A stretch of 64,000 bases of DNA from contig CABZWK010000007.1 in assembly GCA_902529365.1 (NCBI GenBank), forward strand, positions 1 to 64,000, in the 5' to 3' direction. The notes under the pieces were generated by a model that saw only the letters and a program-made list of their open reading frames with translations, was not told where the DNA came from and made no database searches. Both the position numbers and the translations under genes were made by a program. Numbering within the stretch: the first letter of the stretch is position 1; the number at the start of each line of letters is the position of its first letter. The stretch is from an uncultured Balneola sp. GTDB taxonomy: Bacteria > Bacteroidota > Rhodothermia > Balneolales > Balneolaceae. This document shows positions 30,751 through 40,213 of this stretch, one piece after another.

Positions 30751-33393
30751 ATGTTTATAAAATACGCGACTCCATTTCAGCAAAGGATAATGCAGCATGC
30801 AGGAATCCTTACATTTTTTGTATTTAGTTTTTCAGCCAACCTCTTGGCTCAACATTACAAGGTTTCAGACCCTGATGTTTTTAACCGCTTCACCTTTGAC
30901 GATGAACTCAAATATGCTAATGATGTATTATCTCCTGCAGAGTTTCTTGGTTATGAATTAGGTCAGGAATATACCCACCATTATCAGGTTGTGGATTACT
31001 TTGAGTATTTATCAGCTAACTCAGATCGAATTCAAGTTCAAGAATATGGCTCCACCCACGAAGGTAGAAGTTTGATTTACGCTACCATAAGTTCTGCCAC
31101 TAATATGAGTAATTTGGCGCAAATTAAGGAGAAGAATAAGCAGTTAGCGAGTCATGAAATTGAACCAGACCCAGAAATGCCAGTTGTAGTCTGGATGAGT
31201 TATAATGTGCATGGGAATGAGCCATCCAGTAGTGAATCAGCTATGCAAGCAGCCTATAGAATGGTGGCTGCGGAAGATAATCAAACTGTTACATGGCGAG
31301 CGGAATCGGTTGTTATTATTGATCCGATGTTAAATCCAGATGGTCGGGACCGATACGTTACCTGGTATAAATCATCACAAACACATGTGATAAATGCCGA
31401 TGTTAATGATTTAGAGCATGACGAAATTTGGCCTGGTGGCAGAACCAATCATTACTGGTTCGATTTGAATAGAGACTGGGTTTGGTTAGTACATCCAGAA
31501 TCACAAGGACGCATTAAGGTCTACCAAGAATGGATGCCACAAGTGCATATGGATTTTCATGAACAAGGAGCTGATAATAACTATTTTTTAATGCCAGGAA
31601 CCACCCCCAGAAACTATGAGCTACCTCGTAGCTATGAGGATTATGCCGATGCATTTGGTAGAGGGGCAGTAAAACGCTTTGACAAGGCGCAGGTAAATTA
31701 CTTCACCCGAGAGGCCTTTGATTTCTTTTATCCTGGGTACGGATCATCCTATCCCAGCGTGATGGGGGGTATTGGTATGTTAGCTGAACAAGGAGGGCAT
31801 AGTAGAGGTGGTCGTGCTGTTGATACTGATGATGGATATGTCTTAACTCTACGTCAACGAATTTTTGACCATTATATCAATTCATTGGCTGTGGTTGAAA
31901 CGGCCGTTGAGAATAGAATGGGATTACTTGAATACTTTAATGAGGCTCGAAATCCAGAAAACCAAAAAGGAGATACTAAAGCTTATATACTGTCTAGAGA
32001 TGAACAATCCTACAGTATTGATGTTGTCAACTTATTGTTAGATCATGGGATTAAGGTCTACGAAACCACTCAAGATCAACGCTTATCTAATACCTTTGAT
32101 TATTGGGATGCTAATGAGGCTACAAGGACCATAAAAGAAGGGAGTTTTGTAATTCCTACAGAGCAACCAGCACACATATTCATTCATACGCTCTTTCGCC
32201 GCCAATTGGAAATTAGAGACTCCGTTATGTATGATATGTCTACATGGACGGTACCAATGGCATATAATTTAGATGCTTACTGGAGTGAAAATCTTCCATC
32301 TAGCCTGAAATCGATCAATCAGAAAATTTCTTTGAAAGGAGAATTAACGCAGAAAGCATCCTATGCCTATGTGATGGACTGGTCGCAACGCTATGCACCT
32401 AACGCCCTGGGTGATATGTTAGAGGCTGGGTTTAGGGTTCGGACCGCATCTGAGTCATTTGGGTATGAGGGAAATACATATTCTCGTGGGAGTGTAATTG
32501 TATTGATAGGTAGAAATTTAGGTCATGGCGATGAGTTACATAGCGTAATGGAAGAAATTGCGGTTAAAAATAAGGTTAGCATCGTGCCGTTCAATACTGG
32601 GCGCATGGACACAGGGATTGATTTAGCCTCTTCTGATGCTAATCCACTTCACGCTCCACGTGTTGCTTTGGTGGTTGATCAGCCATTTAATTCATACACC
32701 GCAGGGCAGCTTTGGTATTTACTGGATTATTGGACGGAATACGGTATTAGCCGAGTACGATCCGATCGTTTGGCTGGCATAGATCTGGATGCCTATGATG
32801 TGTTGATATTTTCAGGTGCTTGGGGAGGAATAGATCAAGTTCTTACTGAATCTGTTCAGGATAAAATGAAAGAGTGGGTTCGTTCAGGTGGTGTTTTAGT
32901 GGGTACTGAGGGTATGGCATCATGGTTGAGTAATACTCGAAGTGGGTTTACTAATATTACGTTGCATGAACCCGAGAATAACGATGAGGAACAGACCGAT
33001 GAAGGATATATCGCTTATTCTGAACGGGCTAAGAAGTCTGGTCTTCAAAGAATTCCTGGTGCAGCATTTAAATCACACATCGATAACACCCATCCATTAG
33101 GATTTGGCATGAAAGAGCAGTTATACACTCTCAAGTTTTCTACAGATGTATTTGAACTTAATCCTAATCTTTTAGCGGTTGGTAGATATGCCTCAAATCC
33201 CGATGACCTACTAGCTTCAGGTTATGCATCCCCCGAGAATAAGATGAAAGCAGCTTCTAATTCTTTTGCTGCGGTGCAAAATATGGGACAGGGTAAAGTA
33301 GTATTGCTTTTAGAAAATACCCAATACCGTATGTTTTGGATTGGACCGTCAAGGATGATACAGAATGCGGTTTTTCAGCTACCCGCGCACTAA
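30751..33393 (+). CDS. M14-family zinc carboxypeptidase
   Basis: VVVWMSYNVHGNEPSSSESAMQAAY, DPMLNPDGRDRYVTWYKS, WFDLNRDWVW, VHMDFHEQGADNNYF; signal peptide. Confidence 0.9.
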   Translation: MFIKYATPFQQRIMQHAGILTFFVFSFSANLLAQHYKVSDPDVFNRFTFDDELKYANDVLSPAEFLGYELGQEYTHHYQVVDYFEYLSANSDRIQVQEYGSTHEGRSLIYATISSATNMSNLAQIKEKNKQLASHEIEPDPEMPVVVWMSYNVHGNEPSSSESAMQAAYRMVAAEDNQTVTWRAESVVIIDPMLNPDGRDRYVTWYKSSQTHVINADVNDLEHDEIWPGGRTNHYWFDLNRDWVWLVHPESQGRIKVYQEWMPQVHMDFHEQGADNNYFLMPGTTPRNYELPRSYEDYADAFGRGAVKRFDKAQVNYFTREAFDFFYPGYGSSYPSVMGGIGMLAEQGGHSRGGRAVDTDDGYVLTLRQRIFDHYINSLAVVETAVENRMGLLEYFNEARNPENQKGDTKAYILSRDEQSYSIDVVNLLLDHGIKVYETTQDQRLSNTFDYWDANEATRTIKEGSFVIPTEQPAHIFIHTLFRRQLEIRDSVMYDMSTWTVPMAYNLDAYWSENLPSSLKSINQKISLKGELTQKASYAYVMDWSQRYAPNALGDMLEAGFRVRTASESFGYEGNTYSRGSVIVLIGRNLGHGDELHSVMEEIAVKNKVSIVPFNTGRMDTGIDLASSDANPLHAPRVALVVDQPFNSYTAGQLWYLLDYWTEYGISRVRSDRLAGIDLDAYDVLIFSGAWGGIDQVLTESVQDKMKEWVRSGGVLVGTEGMASWLSNTRSGFTNITLHEPENNDEEQTDEGYIAYSERAKKSGLQRIPGAAFKSHIDNTHPLGFGMKEQLYTLKFSTDVFELNPNLLAVGRYASNPDDLLASGYASPENKMKAASNSFAAVQNMGQGKVVLLLENTQYRMFWIGPSRMIQNAVFQLPAH

Positions 33394-33402
33394 ACAAACT
33401 GC

Positions 33403-33918
33403 TCAGCTTTTACGAGATCTTTTGGCTAAGATGGGAACAAAAAATAAATACATTCCACTTAGCCAAAGGATTAAGATAATGATTCCTGTGGGGAGGAATA
33501 TCCATAATTTAGCACTAGGGTGAAACCAAGAACCATCATGAAGCTGCTCAATAATATCAGATCGCCTGTAAGCTGTTTTTAGTACAGTACCTCTTTCCAA
33601 GTCTATCTGAATTTCCCACTTATTTTTTGCTCGAACTTTCACAATTCCTTTATCTGGTCGTACATCTAAGCGATCTATGTCTGACCAACCTTGGATTTGT
33701 GCTTCTAGTATTCCCTGACTAATACTTAAAATATCGCTAAATCTTATAGAAAGAGTATCTATGGCAACCTCCTCAGTTTTAGGTTGTATCCATTCTACTT
33801 CCTTTTTCAACTGTAATAGTATACCTGTTACAATTACAATTAAAAAAGGAATGGAAACCAAAAACGCACCCCATCGATGTATTTTTCTTGTATCCCTTCT
33901 TGAGTGCCATTTACGCAT
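33403..33918 (-). CDS. PepSY-associated TM helix protein
   Basis: RDTRKIHRWGAFLVSIPFLIVIVTGILLQLKKEVEWIQP, two TM segments and a PepSY-like middle. Confidence 0.78.
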   Translation of the reverse strand: MRKWHSRRDTRKIHRWGAFLVSIPFLIVIVTGILLQLKKEVEWIQPKTEEVAIDTLSIRFSDILSISQGILEAQIQGWSDIDRLDVRPDKGIVKVRAKNKWEIQIDLERGTVLKTAYRRSDIIEQLHDGSWFHPSAKLWIFLPTGIIILILWLSGMYLFFVPILAKRSRKS

Positions 33919-34007
33919 ATCTAATTTGTGTAAAGTTATTTCGTCGGTGTTAAGCTTAACTCCAGAGATAAGTCAGCTAAACTACTACTTTGATATGAAT
34001 AAGATAG

Positions 34008-34466
34008 CTAGATTAACAATGAATTTTCGTGTTTGAGTAACCATTTTTTTCTTTCAATACCATATGCATAGCCTTTCAGATCCCCATTATGCCCAATGAC
34101 CCTGTGGCAGGGTACGATAACTGCTAATGGATTTCTTCCGTTAGCGCTACCAACTGCCTGCATTGCATTTGGGCTAGCAATTTGCATAGCAAGTGACTTA
34201 TACGAAATAGTTGTCCCATGTGGGATTTGTTGTAATGCATTCCATACACGCGATTCAAACTCAGAACCATCTAGCAGTAATGGTATATTAAACGAGGTTC
34301 TGGTACCACTAAAATATTCTGATAATTGTGTTTTTGTCCATTCTGTGATCTGATCAGGATCCTCTGGTCCATCTGTCTCTTGGAAATTTACATTATATAA
34401 ATGTTGCCCATTTGACAGTATCCTCATGAAACCAATTGGTGTTTTTAGATATGATTGGTAAATCAC
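34008..34466 (-). CDS. Methylated-DNA--protein-cysteine methyltransferase (Ogt-type, no Ada domain)
   Basis: QQIPHGTTISYKSLAMQIASPNAMQAVGSANGRNPLAVIVPCHRVIGHNGDLKGYAYGIERKKWLLKHE. Confidence 0.95.
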   Translation of the reverse strand: MIYQSYLKTPIGFMRILSNGQHLYNVNFQETDGPEDPDQITEWTKTQLSEYFSGTRTSFNIPLLLDGSEFESRVWNALQQIPHGTTISYKSLAMQIASPNAMQAVGSANGRNPLAVIVPCHRVIGHNGDLKGYAYGIERKKWLLKHENSLLI

Positions 34467-36838
34467 TAATAATAAATTTTGTACGAAATCATAAATCTTC
34501 TACCCATTTCAGGCATAAGATGTTTTATTCTGGACAGATGATTATAGTACTCGGTGTCTAAAATATTCTGAACGTTTAATGATAGTGTACTGAAGGTTGA
34601 AGCTTTTAATAAATATTTTTTATTAAAAAGATTGTATTGTAAATAAAAATCAAGTTTGTTGTAACTTTCGGTAGTTGTTTCAAATTCTCCAACTCTATCT
34701 TGCTTGTCACTAAATGTGTGGATTAACCCAGTATTACCATTTGTGAAGTTAAAAATGTATTCGGTGGATATTTTAAGGGGCGGCGTAAATGGAATTGGCT
34801 TAAAACTGGAATTCTTATCTTCTCTAAAGTCTGATTTAATAAAGCTAAATGAAGACTTAATAGATTGTTTATTTGTTATGCTAAAATATAATTCACCTTC
34901 AAATCCCATCATCTCAGCTTCCACACCTTTAACTTGGTAATAATACAAATCAGGGTAACGATTTGTGGTTTGATTGGTATTCATAAACAAGTTGTAGCTG
35001 TCAAAATAATTTCTAAATAGTGAAGCAAAAATCATAACTCTAGAAATCGTGAATTCGTAATTGATTTCTGAAGTCCATGCTCTTTCAGCCATTAAGTTTG
35101 TATTTCCAATATCGAAAGAATAAGAAGCAAGATGAGGGCCTTCAGAAAAAAGTTCATCCAAACTAGGTGGTCTAAATGTTCTGGCAGACGAAAAAATAAC
35201 AGTTTGTCGTTCTGATAATATTATGGTGCTACTAATTGAGCCACTTAAAGCGTAATAATTTTTTGATTCCAGTTTACCAATTAAGTCACTTACTTTTCGA
35301 ACTTTTGGATTCCTAATTGCGTAGTCAAATCTCCAACCTATCTTTAAATCTAATTTATTAAAACCAATCTCTTGTACCAAGAAGGCCCCAATATCATATG
35401 ACTCCGAGTGTGGTGTACCTGCACCATTAACCAAGTAATCAGTATAGGTATAGTCTATTCCAAAAATTCCTTCGTCAAAAAAACCTAAAGCATTATTATT
35501 ACCTGTAAAATTTAGAGAGTGATTTGTTTGACCAAATTCCATTCCAATCAATCTTGGCGATTGACTTTCTAATTCTAGATGAAAATAGTTAGCATAATTG
35601 TAGTCAATTTTGAATCTTGTAATTTTATCAACTTTTGGATAAATCTCTGATCTAACGTTGACATTATATTTTTCCAATTCAATATGAACACCTTCTAGAT
35701 GCCCTTTGTCATTTGGTGCAACCCCATAGTTAGAAAGAAAAGAGCTAAAAGAGCCACCTATATATCCCCATTTAGTAAATTTAGTTAGCCCAATAGTATT
35801 GTCAGTATTTTGATTGTATGTATTTTTGATAGTACCAATTGGGGTAACTTGATCCAAATGATATCTTCCATTTAAATCTAAACCAACAGACAATGACTGA
35901 GATTCAATGGGGATATTAGTTTGAATGCCTAAACCTCCACCAGGAGCTGCTAAATCACCCGACAGTGAGATTACTCCATTTAATTTGTTAGGCATTGAGT
36001 TAGGTATAATATTTTTGATCACATTAACTATACCGCCCACCATATTACTGCCATATTGTAGAGCTTCTGGTCCTTTAACGAGATCAATTTCAATGGCATT
36101 ATCCGAATTCATTGTTACAGCATGATCAGAGTATGTTGCAGAAACATCTTGCATTATATTCCCATCTAACCGTAACTGAACCCGATAGCCGTCGAGCCCT
36201 CTAATTACAGGTCTTGTTGTGGAGACTCCATTTGAACGCATTTCAACTCCAGGAATTCTTGAAATGGTTTCGCTGAGAGTGATTCCAAAATTTCTTCTAA
36301 TTTCATCACCGTATAACTTGTAACTTTTACCTGTTAAATGAGATGTAGAATTATAATTATCAGCTGAAACGACTAAAGAATCTGTAGAAAAGGTAATTAA
36401 GGATAATTTTATTGATAGAATTAGATTAGGTTTTTCTTTCAGAATTATATTAACACTTCTTTCTTTATATCCTAATCTACTGATATCAATTTCATACTCA
36501 CCGTTTGGTAGGTTATTAAAAATAAATTCACCATTAGCATCAGTAATTGTATACCGGTTAATTTTGTCAATATGTAAGGTTACAAAGGGTATAGGTTCTA
36601 ATGTTTCACTATCGACTATTTTACCGCTAACTTTGTATATGTTACTTATTTCTTTAACAAAGGAATCCGTTATGTATGAAAATGAATATTGTGGATTTAG
36701 AAATGACGAAAACAAAAACACCAAAACACACTTTAAACCGAGGCACTTTTCTACTCTCCCGCATCTATCACATTTTTTTGCGTTAGATTGTATGCGTTCT
36801 TCAGTCAAAGTAAAGAGTTTATTTATTGAGGTCATCAT
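34466..36838 (-). CDS. TonB-dependent receptor, candidate metal-uptake type
   Basis: VSGKIVDSETLEPIPFVTLHIDKINRYTITDANGEFIFNNLPNGEYEIDISRLGYKERSVNI, plug (IPGVEMRSNGVSTTRPVIRGLDGYRVQLRLDGN), C-terminal barrel. Confidence 0.9.
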   Translation of the reverse strand: MMTSINKLFTLTEERIQSNAKKCDRCGRVEKCLGLKCVLVFLFSSFLNPQYSFSYITDSFVKEISNIYKVSGKIVDSETLEPIPFVTLHIDKINRYTITDANGEFIFNNLPNGEYEIDISRLGYKERSVNIILKEKPNLILSIKLSLITFSTDSLVVSADNYNSTSHLTGKSYKLYGDEIRRNFGITLSETISRIPGVEMRSNGVSTTRPVIRGLDGYRVQLRLDGNIMQDVSATYSDHAVTMNSDNAIEIDLVKGPEALQYGSNMVGGIVNVIKNIIPNSMPNKLNGVISLSGDLAAPGGGLGIQTNIPIESQSLSVGLDLNGRYHLDQVTPIGTIKNTYNQNTDNTIGLTKFTKWGYIGGSFSSFLSNYGVAPNDKGHLEGVHIELEKYNVNVRSEIYPKVDKITRFKIDYNYANYFHLELESQSPRLIGMEFGQTNHSLNFTGNNNALGFFDEGIFGIDYTYTDYLVNGAGTPHSESYDIGAFLVQEIGFNKLDLKIGWRFDYAIRNPKVRKVSDLIGKLESKNYYALSGSISSTIILSERQTVIFSSARTFRPPSLDELFSEGPHLASYSFDIGNTNLMAERAWTSEINYEFTISRVMIFASLFRNYFDSYNLFMNTNQTTNRYPDLYYYQVKGVEAEMMGFEGELYFSITNKQSIKSSFSFIKSDFREDKNSSFKPIPFTPPLKISTEYIFNFTNGNTGLIHTFSDKQDRVGEFETTTESYNKLDFYLQYNLFNKKYLLKASTFSTLSLNVQNILDTEYYNHLSRIKHLMPEMGRRFMISYKIYY

Positions 36839-36885
36839 TAAATATTGTGTCTCTTGTTTAAAGGTGTATTGATGTTTATATATAC

Positions 36886-37332
36886 TTAATTAACTGTGAT
36901 CGTGATGTTTTGAGATGTATAATCTGAATGACCACCATGCATTAACTTAAGTTTCATAGTAGTAGTACCTACCGCTTTTGGGTGCAAATGAAATCCCCAA
37001 TCACCCTCAGATTCAAACTCCATCATATCTGAATTGGCAAATTCAGCTGCAAGAGAATAACCTTCATCTGTATGAGGTTGGAATTCATCACCATCTTCAG
37101 CTATGTAGTAGATAGTTACATGATCTGATTCATTGCCATTTGTTAGGGTAAATGAACCTGTAACAGTACCATTTTCTTGTTTTACATGTTCTGTACCATT
37201 CATTTTTAAAACAAATCCGACTGGTTCTTCGTGTTCATCATGATCGGAATCCACTGGATTGGAACATGCAAGTATTGCAATAGTTAAGATTAAAGTTGAA
37301 AACTTTAAATAAGTATAGTTATTATTTTTCAT
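36886..37332 (-). CDS. Small lipoprotein with His/Asp/Glu-rich N-terminus
   Basis: ILACSNPVDSDHDEHEEPVGFVLKMNGTEHV..., lipobox ILAC followed by acidic/His stretch; upstream of the TonB receptor on the same strand. Confidence 0.7.
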   Translation of the reverse strand: MKNNNYTYLKFSTLILTIAILACSNPVDSDHDEHEEPVGFVLKMNGTEHVKQENGTVTGSFTLTNGNESDHVTIYYIAEDGDEFQPHTDEGYSLAAEFANSDMMEFESEGDWGFHLHPKAVGTTTMKLKLMHGGHSDYTSQNITITVN

Positions 37333-37420
37333 AATGTATTATGAGTGTTTTTGGTTTAGTTAAAAACTATCTCTACTAATACCATAAATAGATCAAAATG
37401 GATTAATAGAAAATATAATC

Positions 37421-37453
37421 TTGTTTCTTCACACAGATTCGGTGAAGAAACAA
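37421..37453. repeat. Perfect 12-bp inverted repeat (stem-loop)
   Basis: TTGTTTCTTCAC (37421-37432) - 9 nt - GTGAAGAAACAA (37442-37453), just downstream of the 37472..37789 gene. Confidence 0.8.
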
Positions 37454-37455
37454 TC

Positions 37456-37473
37456 AGTTTAAAATTTTAAACT
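37456..37473. repeat. 18-bp perfect palindrome AGTTTAAAATTTTAAACT
   Basis: Overlaps the stop codon of the 37472..37789 gene. Confidence 0.75.
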
Positions 37474-37789
37474 AAATAGAAGGAGGGGCTCTATCACATA
37501 TATGACAGTTTATGTCACTGTCTAAGTGTGGCTTTTCAACAAAAATAGATAAGAAAGCGAGAGGTTGAATTACATAATCATCAGAGAAGTAATTAGGAGT
37601 ATTGATCTCTTGATTCTGAGCGAAAGGACAACAGAATTCTATTTCTGTTACCTGAATAATGGATAATGACTCAGAAGCTACAGAAGAGTGATGATAATGC
37701 AGAGTCGTTCCAACTACTGAAAAAACAGTCATGGCCAAAACGACGTAAGTACGGAAATCTTTTTTCATTACTTTAATATCTAAACACAA
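37472..37789 (-). CDS. Small Cys/His-containing membrane or exported protein
   Basis: VVLAMTVFSVVGTTLHYHHSSVAS...EFCCPF...DINCHICDRAPPSI; one hydrophobic segment, HYHH, CC and CHIC motifs. Confidence 0.55.
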   Translation of the reverse strand: MCLDIKVMKKDFRTYVVLAMTVFSVVGTTLHYHHSSVASESLSIIQVTEIEFCCPFAQNQEINTPNYFSDDYVIQPLAFLSIFVEKPHLDSDINCHICDRAPPSI

Positions 37790-37814
37790 GATAAAAAGAA
37801 TTTATAAAGAGACC

Positions 37815-37853
37815 TATAAAAAAAGAGGCCTACAGAAAATGTAGTGCCTCTTT
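37815..37853 (-). terminator. Rho-independent terminator of the ammonium transporter gene
   Basis: AAAGAGGC-CTAC-agaaaat-GTAG-t-GCCTCTTT; on the minus strand the stem is followed by a T tract (CCTCTTTTTTTATAGG), directly after the stop at 37862. Confidence 0.8.
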
Positions 37854-37861
37854 ATATTAAT

Positions 37862-39169
37862 TTAATTAATGATTTTTTCTTCTTCGACTACCATATGATG
37901 TTCACCATGATAGCCAATATCCATACCCTCTAATTCAAGTTCTTCTCGAATTCTTCCTCCTCGAGTGATCAATTCTGAGATTTTCCAAACAATAGCAGTA
38001 GCTATACCAGAAAACAATATTGTTACAATAACTGCTTTAGCTTGTACTAAAATTTGACTTGGATTACCATAAAGTAGACCAGCGCCACCATTAACTTCAG
38101 GATTAGCGAAAATACCAGTCAATAAAGCCCCTGCTATTCCAACCAAACCATGAATCCCAAATGCGTCTAGTGTGTCATCATGGTTCATCATTGATTTGAG
38201 GTGTACTACACCCCAATAACCTACTAAACCTGATATAATTCCAATAGCAAGTGCCCCTGAAGCATCAACAAAACCTGAGGCTGGAGTAATACCAACTAAT
38301 CCGGAAATAGCGCCCGAAGCCATCCCAATTAGAGTAGGTTTTTTTATAATAAACCATTCAATAGTCAACCAAATTAATGCCCCAGCTGTTGCTGCAATGT
38401 TGGTAACCAATAAAGCATTGGCAGCAATTCCATCTGCTGCTAGCTGACTTCCACCATTAAATCCAAACCAACCAAACCAGAGTAGTGCAGAGCCAAGAAC
38501 CATAAATTTGATAGATGATGGTTTGCGTACTTCCTCTAAACTGTGGGCTTTACGCTTGCCTACTAGATATGAGAGTACTAAGCCTGCTATACCTGCATTA
38601 ATATGAATCACGGTTCCTCCTGCAAAATCCATCTCTCCAGCATTACTGAGAAAACCACCTCCCCAAACCCAATGCGCAATTGGTGCATAGACAGCTAAAA
38701 CCCAAAGAACTGAAAATATACCCCAGGTAGAAAAACGAACCCGTTCAATGACAGAGCCACTAACAATAGCAACGGCAATGGCGGCAAAGGTGCCTTGGAA
38801 TACGACAAAAAGTAGGGTTGGAATGCTTCCACTCACATCATTCACGCCTATGTTAGCTAATAGGATATGGCTGAAATCTCCAATCCAAGCATTACCAGCA
38901 CCAAAGGCAAGAGAATATCCTGCAATTATCCAGACAATGGTACCTGTACAAAAAGCCATATACGACATTCCAATCGTATTGAGCACATGTTTATTTTGAG
39001 TTAATCCACCATAAAAAAGAGCTAAACCAGCAGGGGTCATAAGCATGACTAATGCAGTGGCAATAAGCATCCAGGCAGTATCGCCTGTATCTATGGATGC
39101 GGTTTCTTGAGCAAATGCGGTTGTTGTACTTAACGCCAAGCCTATAAATGTACTTAGTAGGTATTTCAT
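37862..39169 (-). CDS. amt: Ammonium transporter
   Basis: DTAWMLIATALVMLMTPAGLALFYGGL, DFAGGTVIHINAGIAGLVLSYLVG, GWFGFNGGSQLAADGIAANALLVTNIAATAGAL. Confidence 0.96.
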   Translation of the reverse strand: MKYLLSTFIGLALSTTTAFAQETASIDTGDTAWMLIATALVMLMTPAGLALFYGGLTQNKHVLNTIGMSYMAFCTGTIVWIIAGYSLAFGAGNAWIGDFSHILLANIGVNDVSGSIPTLLFVVFQGTFAAIAVAIVSGSVIERVRFSTWGIFSVLWVLAVYAPIAHWVWGGGFLSNAGEMDFAGGTVIHINAGIAGLVLSYLVGKRKAHSLEEVRKPSSIKFMVLGSALLWFGWFGFNGGSQLAADGIAANALLVTNIAATAGALIWLTIEWFIIKKPTLIGMASGAISGLVGITPASGFVDASGALAIGIISGLVGYWGVVHLKSMMNHDDTLDAFGIHGLVGIAGALLTGIFANPEVNGGAGLLYGNPSQILVQAKAVIVTILFSGIATAIVWKISELITRGGRIREELELEGMDIGYHGEHHMVVEEEKIIN

Positions 39170-39232
39170 AAATATATCGATTGAGTTAGTGTTTAAAGCA
39201 AAAGACTGACTAATTAGTCTTTGTTTAACCTT

Positions 39233-39250
39233 TATTATTCATGAATAATA
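39233..39250. promoter_or_regulatory. 18-bp perfect palindrome TATTATTCATGAATAATA upstream of amt
   Basis: Direct reading; about 64-81 nt upstream of the amt start. A second perfect palindrome GACTAATTAGTC lies at 39208-39219. Confidence 0.45.
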
Positions 39251-39419
39251 CGGAATGAATCCTAAAAATATATGAATGTCGATATATTTAGATTAAAAAT
39301 ATAAGGCATTATCGATGGAAGAGCTTTTTTAGTTCCATAGAGTTAGTTGTTTCTTAATAAATAAAAGTGTTCATAACTTTTAGCAGAAAGTAATTAGGGT
39401 ATTGAGCAACAAGTACTGT

Positions 39420-40184
39420 TTACTTATTGAGATTTTGGATTTCTCGTAATTTATTGAGAGCACGTGACTTTAAATTTTCGAACTCATTCTCTTTGATATT
39501 TGAACGTGTGTATTCTAAATGTAACCATATTATATAGGTCGCTACGACATCTTCGTAACAATAATTCTCAATTTCTTTGAAATCACCCCTTAAGTATTGT
39601 TCATAGACTACATTACCCTCTGAAACTTGCTTAAAAGGTATGTTAATTAGAATTCCTAGATGTTTCAATTTAGGCCAGGCGCTTGCTCCGTAATTGCTTA
39701 ATTCGTCTACTAAATCCACATTATTAGCGCTAAATCTGTACTTGATTTCTCTATGGCTGAGTCTAAGAGGCATCTGCAGATTGAATTTTAAAGCTCGATA
39801 CTCCATAACGGGTAAATCAAAACCTCTGCCATTATGGTGAATCAAGTTAAAATCTTTATAGGTCAGTAATTCTTGAAATAATTTAATTAGCCCCTGTTTC
39901 TCATTCTCTCCAGACCATGCTTCTTTTTGCTTTGGTTGGCCTTTAGCATCTATCCATAGTCCTACCCAAGATACTATTTTATGGAACATAGGGGGTAAAA
40001 ATCCCGAAACTCCACGTCCCATTCTTTTTGTAGCTATATCGATACAATCTTGGTCACTCAGCTCCCCTAGAATGGGTATAGTTTCTTCATCACTCCACTC
40101 ATCAGCTGTCAAAGGTTCCTGTTCTAGCATAGACCGAATTAGGGCTACATCAGGAACAGTTTCTAAATCAAAGATAAAGTACAT
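39420..40184 (-). CDS. Ribonuclease H-like 3'-5' exonuclease (PolB-like)
   Basis: MYFIFDLETVPD, LIHHNGRGFDLPVMEYRAL, DLVDELSNYGAS, ENYCYEDVVATYIIW (exonuclease-type acidic residues). Confidence 0.85.
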   Translation of the reverse strand: MYFIFDLETVPDVALIRSMLEQEPLTADEWSDEETIPILGELSDQDCIDIATKRMGRGVSGFLPPMFHKIVSWVGLWIDAKGQPKQKEAWSGENEKQGLIKLFQELLTYKDFNLIHHNGRGFDLPVMEYRALKFNLQMPLRLSHREIKYRFSANNVDLVDELSNYGASAWPKLKHLGILINIPFKQVSEGNVVYEQYLRGDFKEIENYCYEDVVATYIIWLHLEYTRSNIKENEFENLKSRALNKLREIQNLNK

Positions 40185-40213
40185 AAAGACTAAGGGTTGA
40201 TTTGGAAGTTAGC

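Noticed and set aside
33761-34036. 91-aa plus-strand ORF
   Set aside because: Mostly antisense to the PepSY gene 5' end; no recognised motif.
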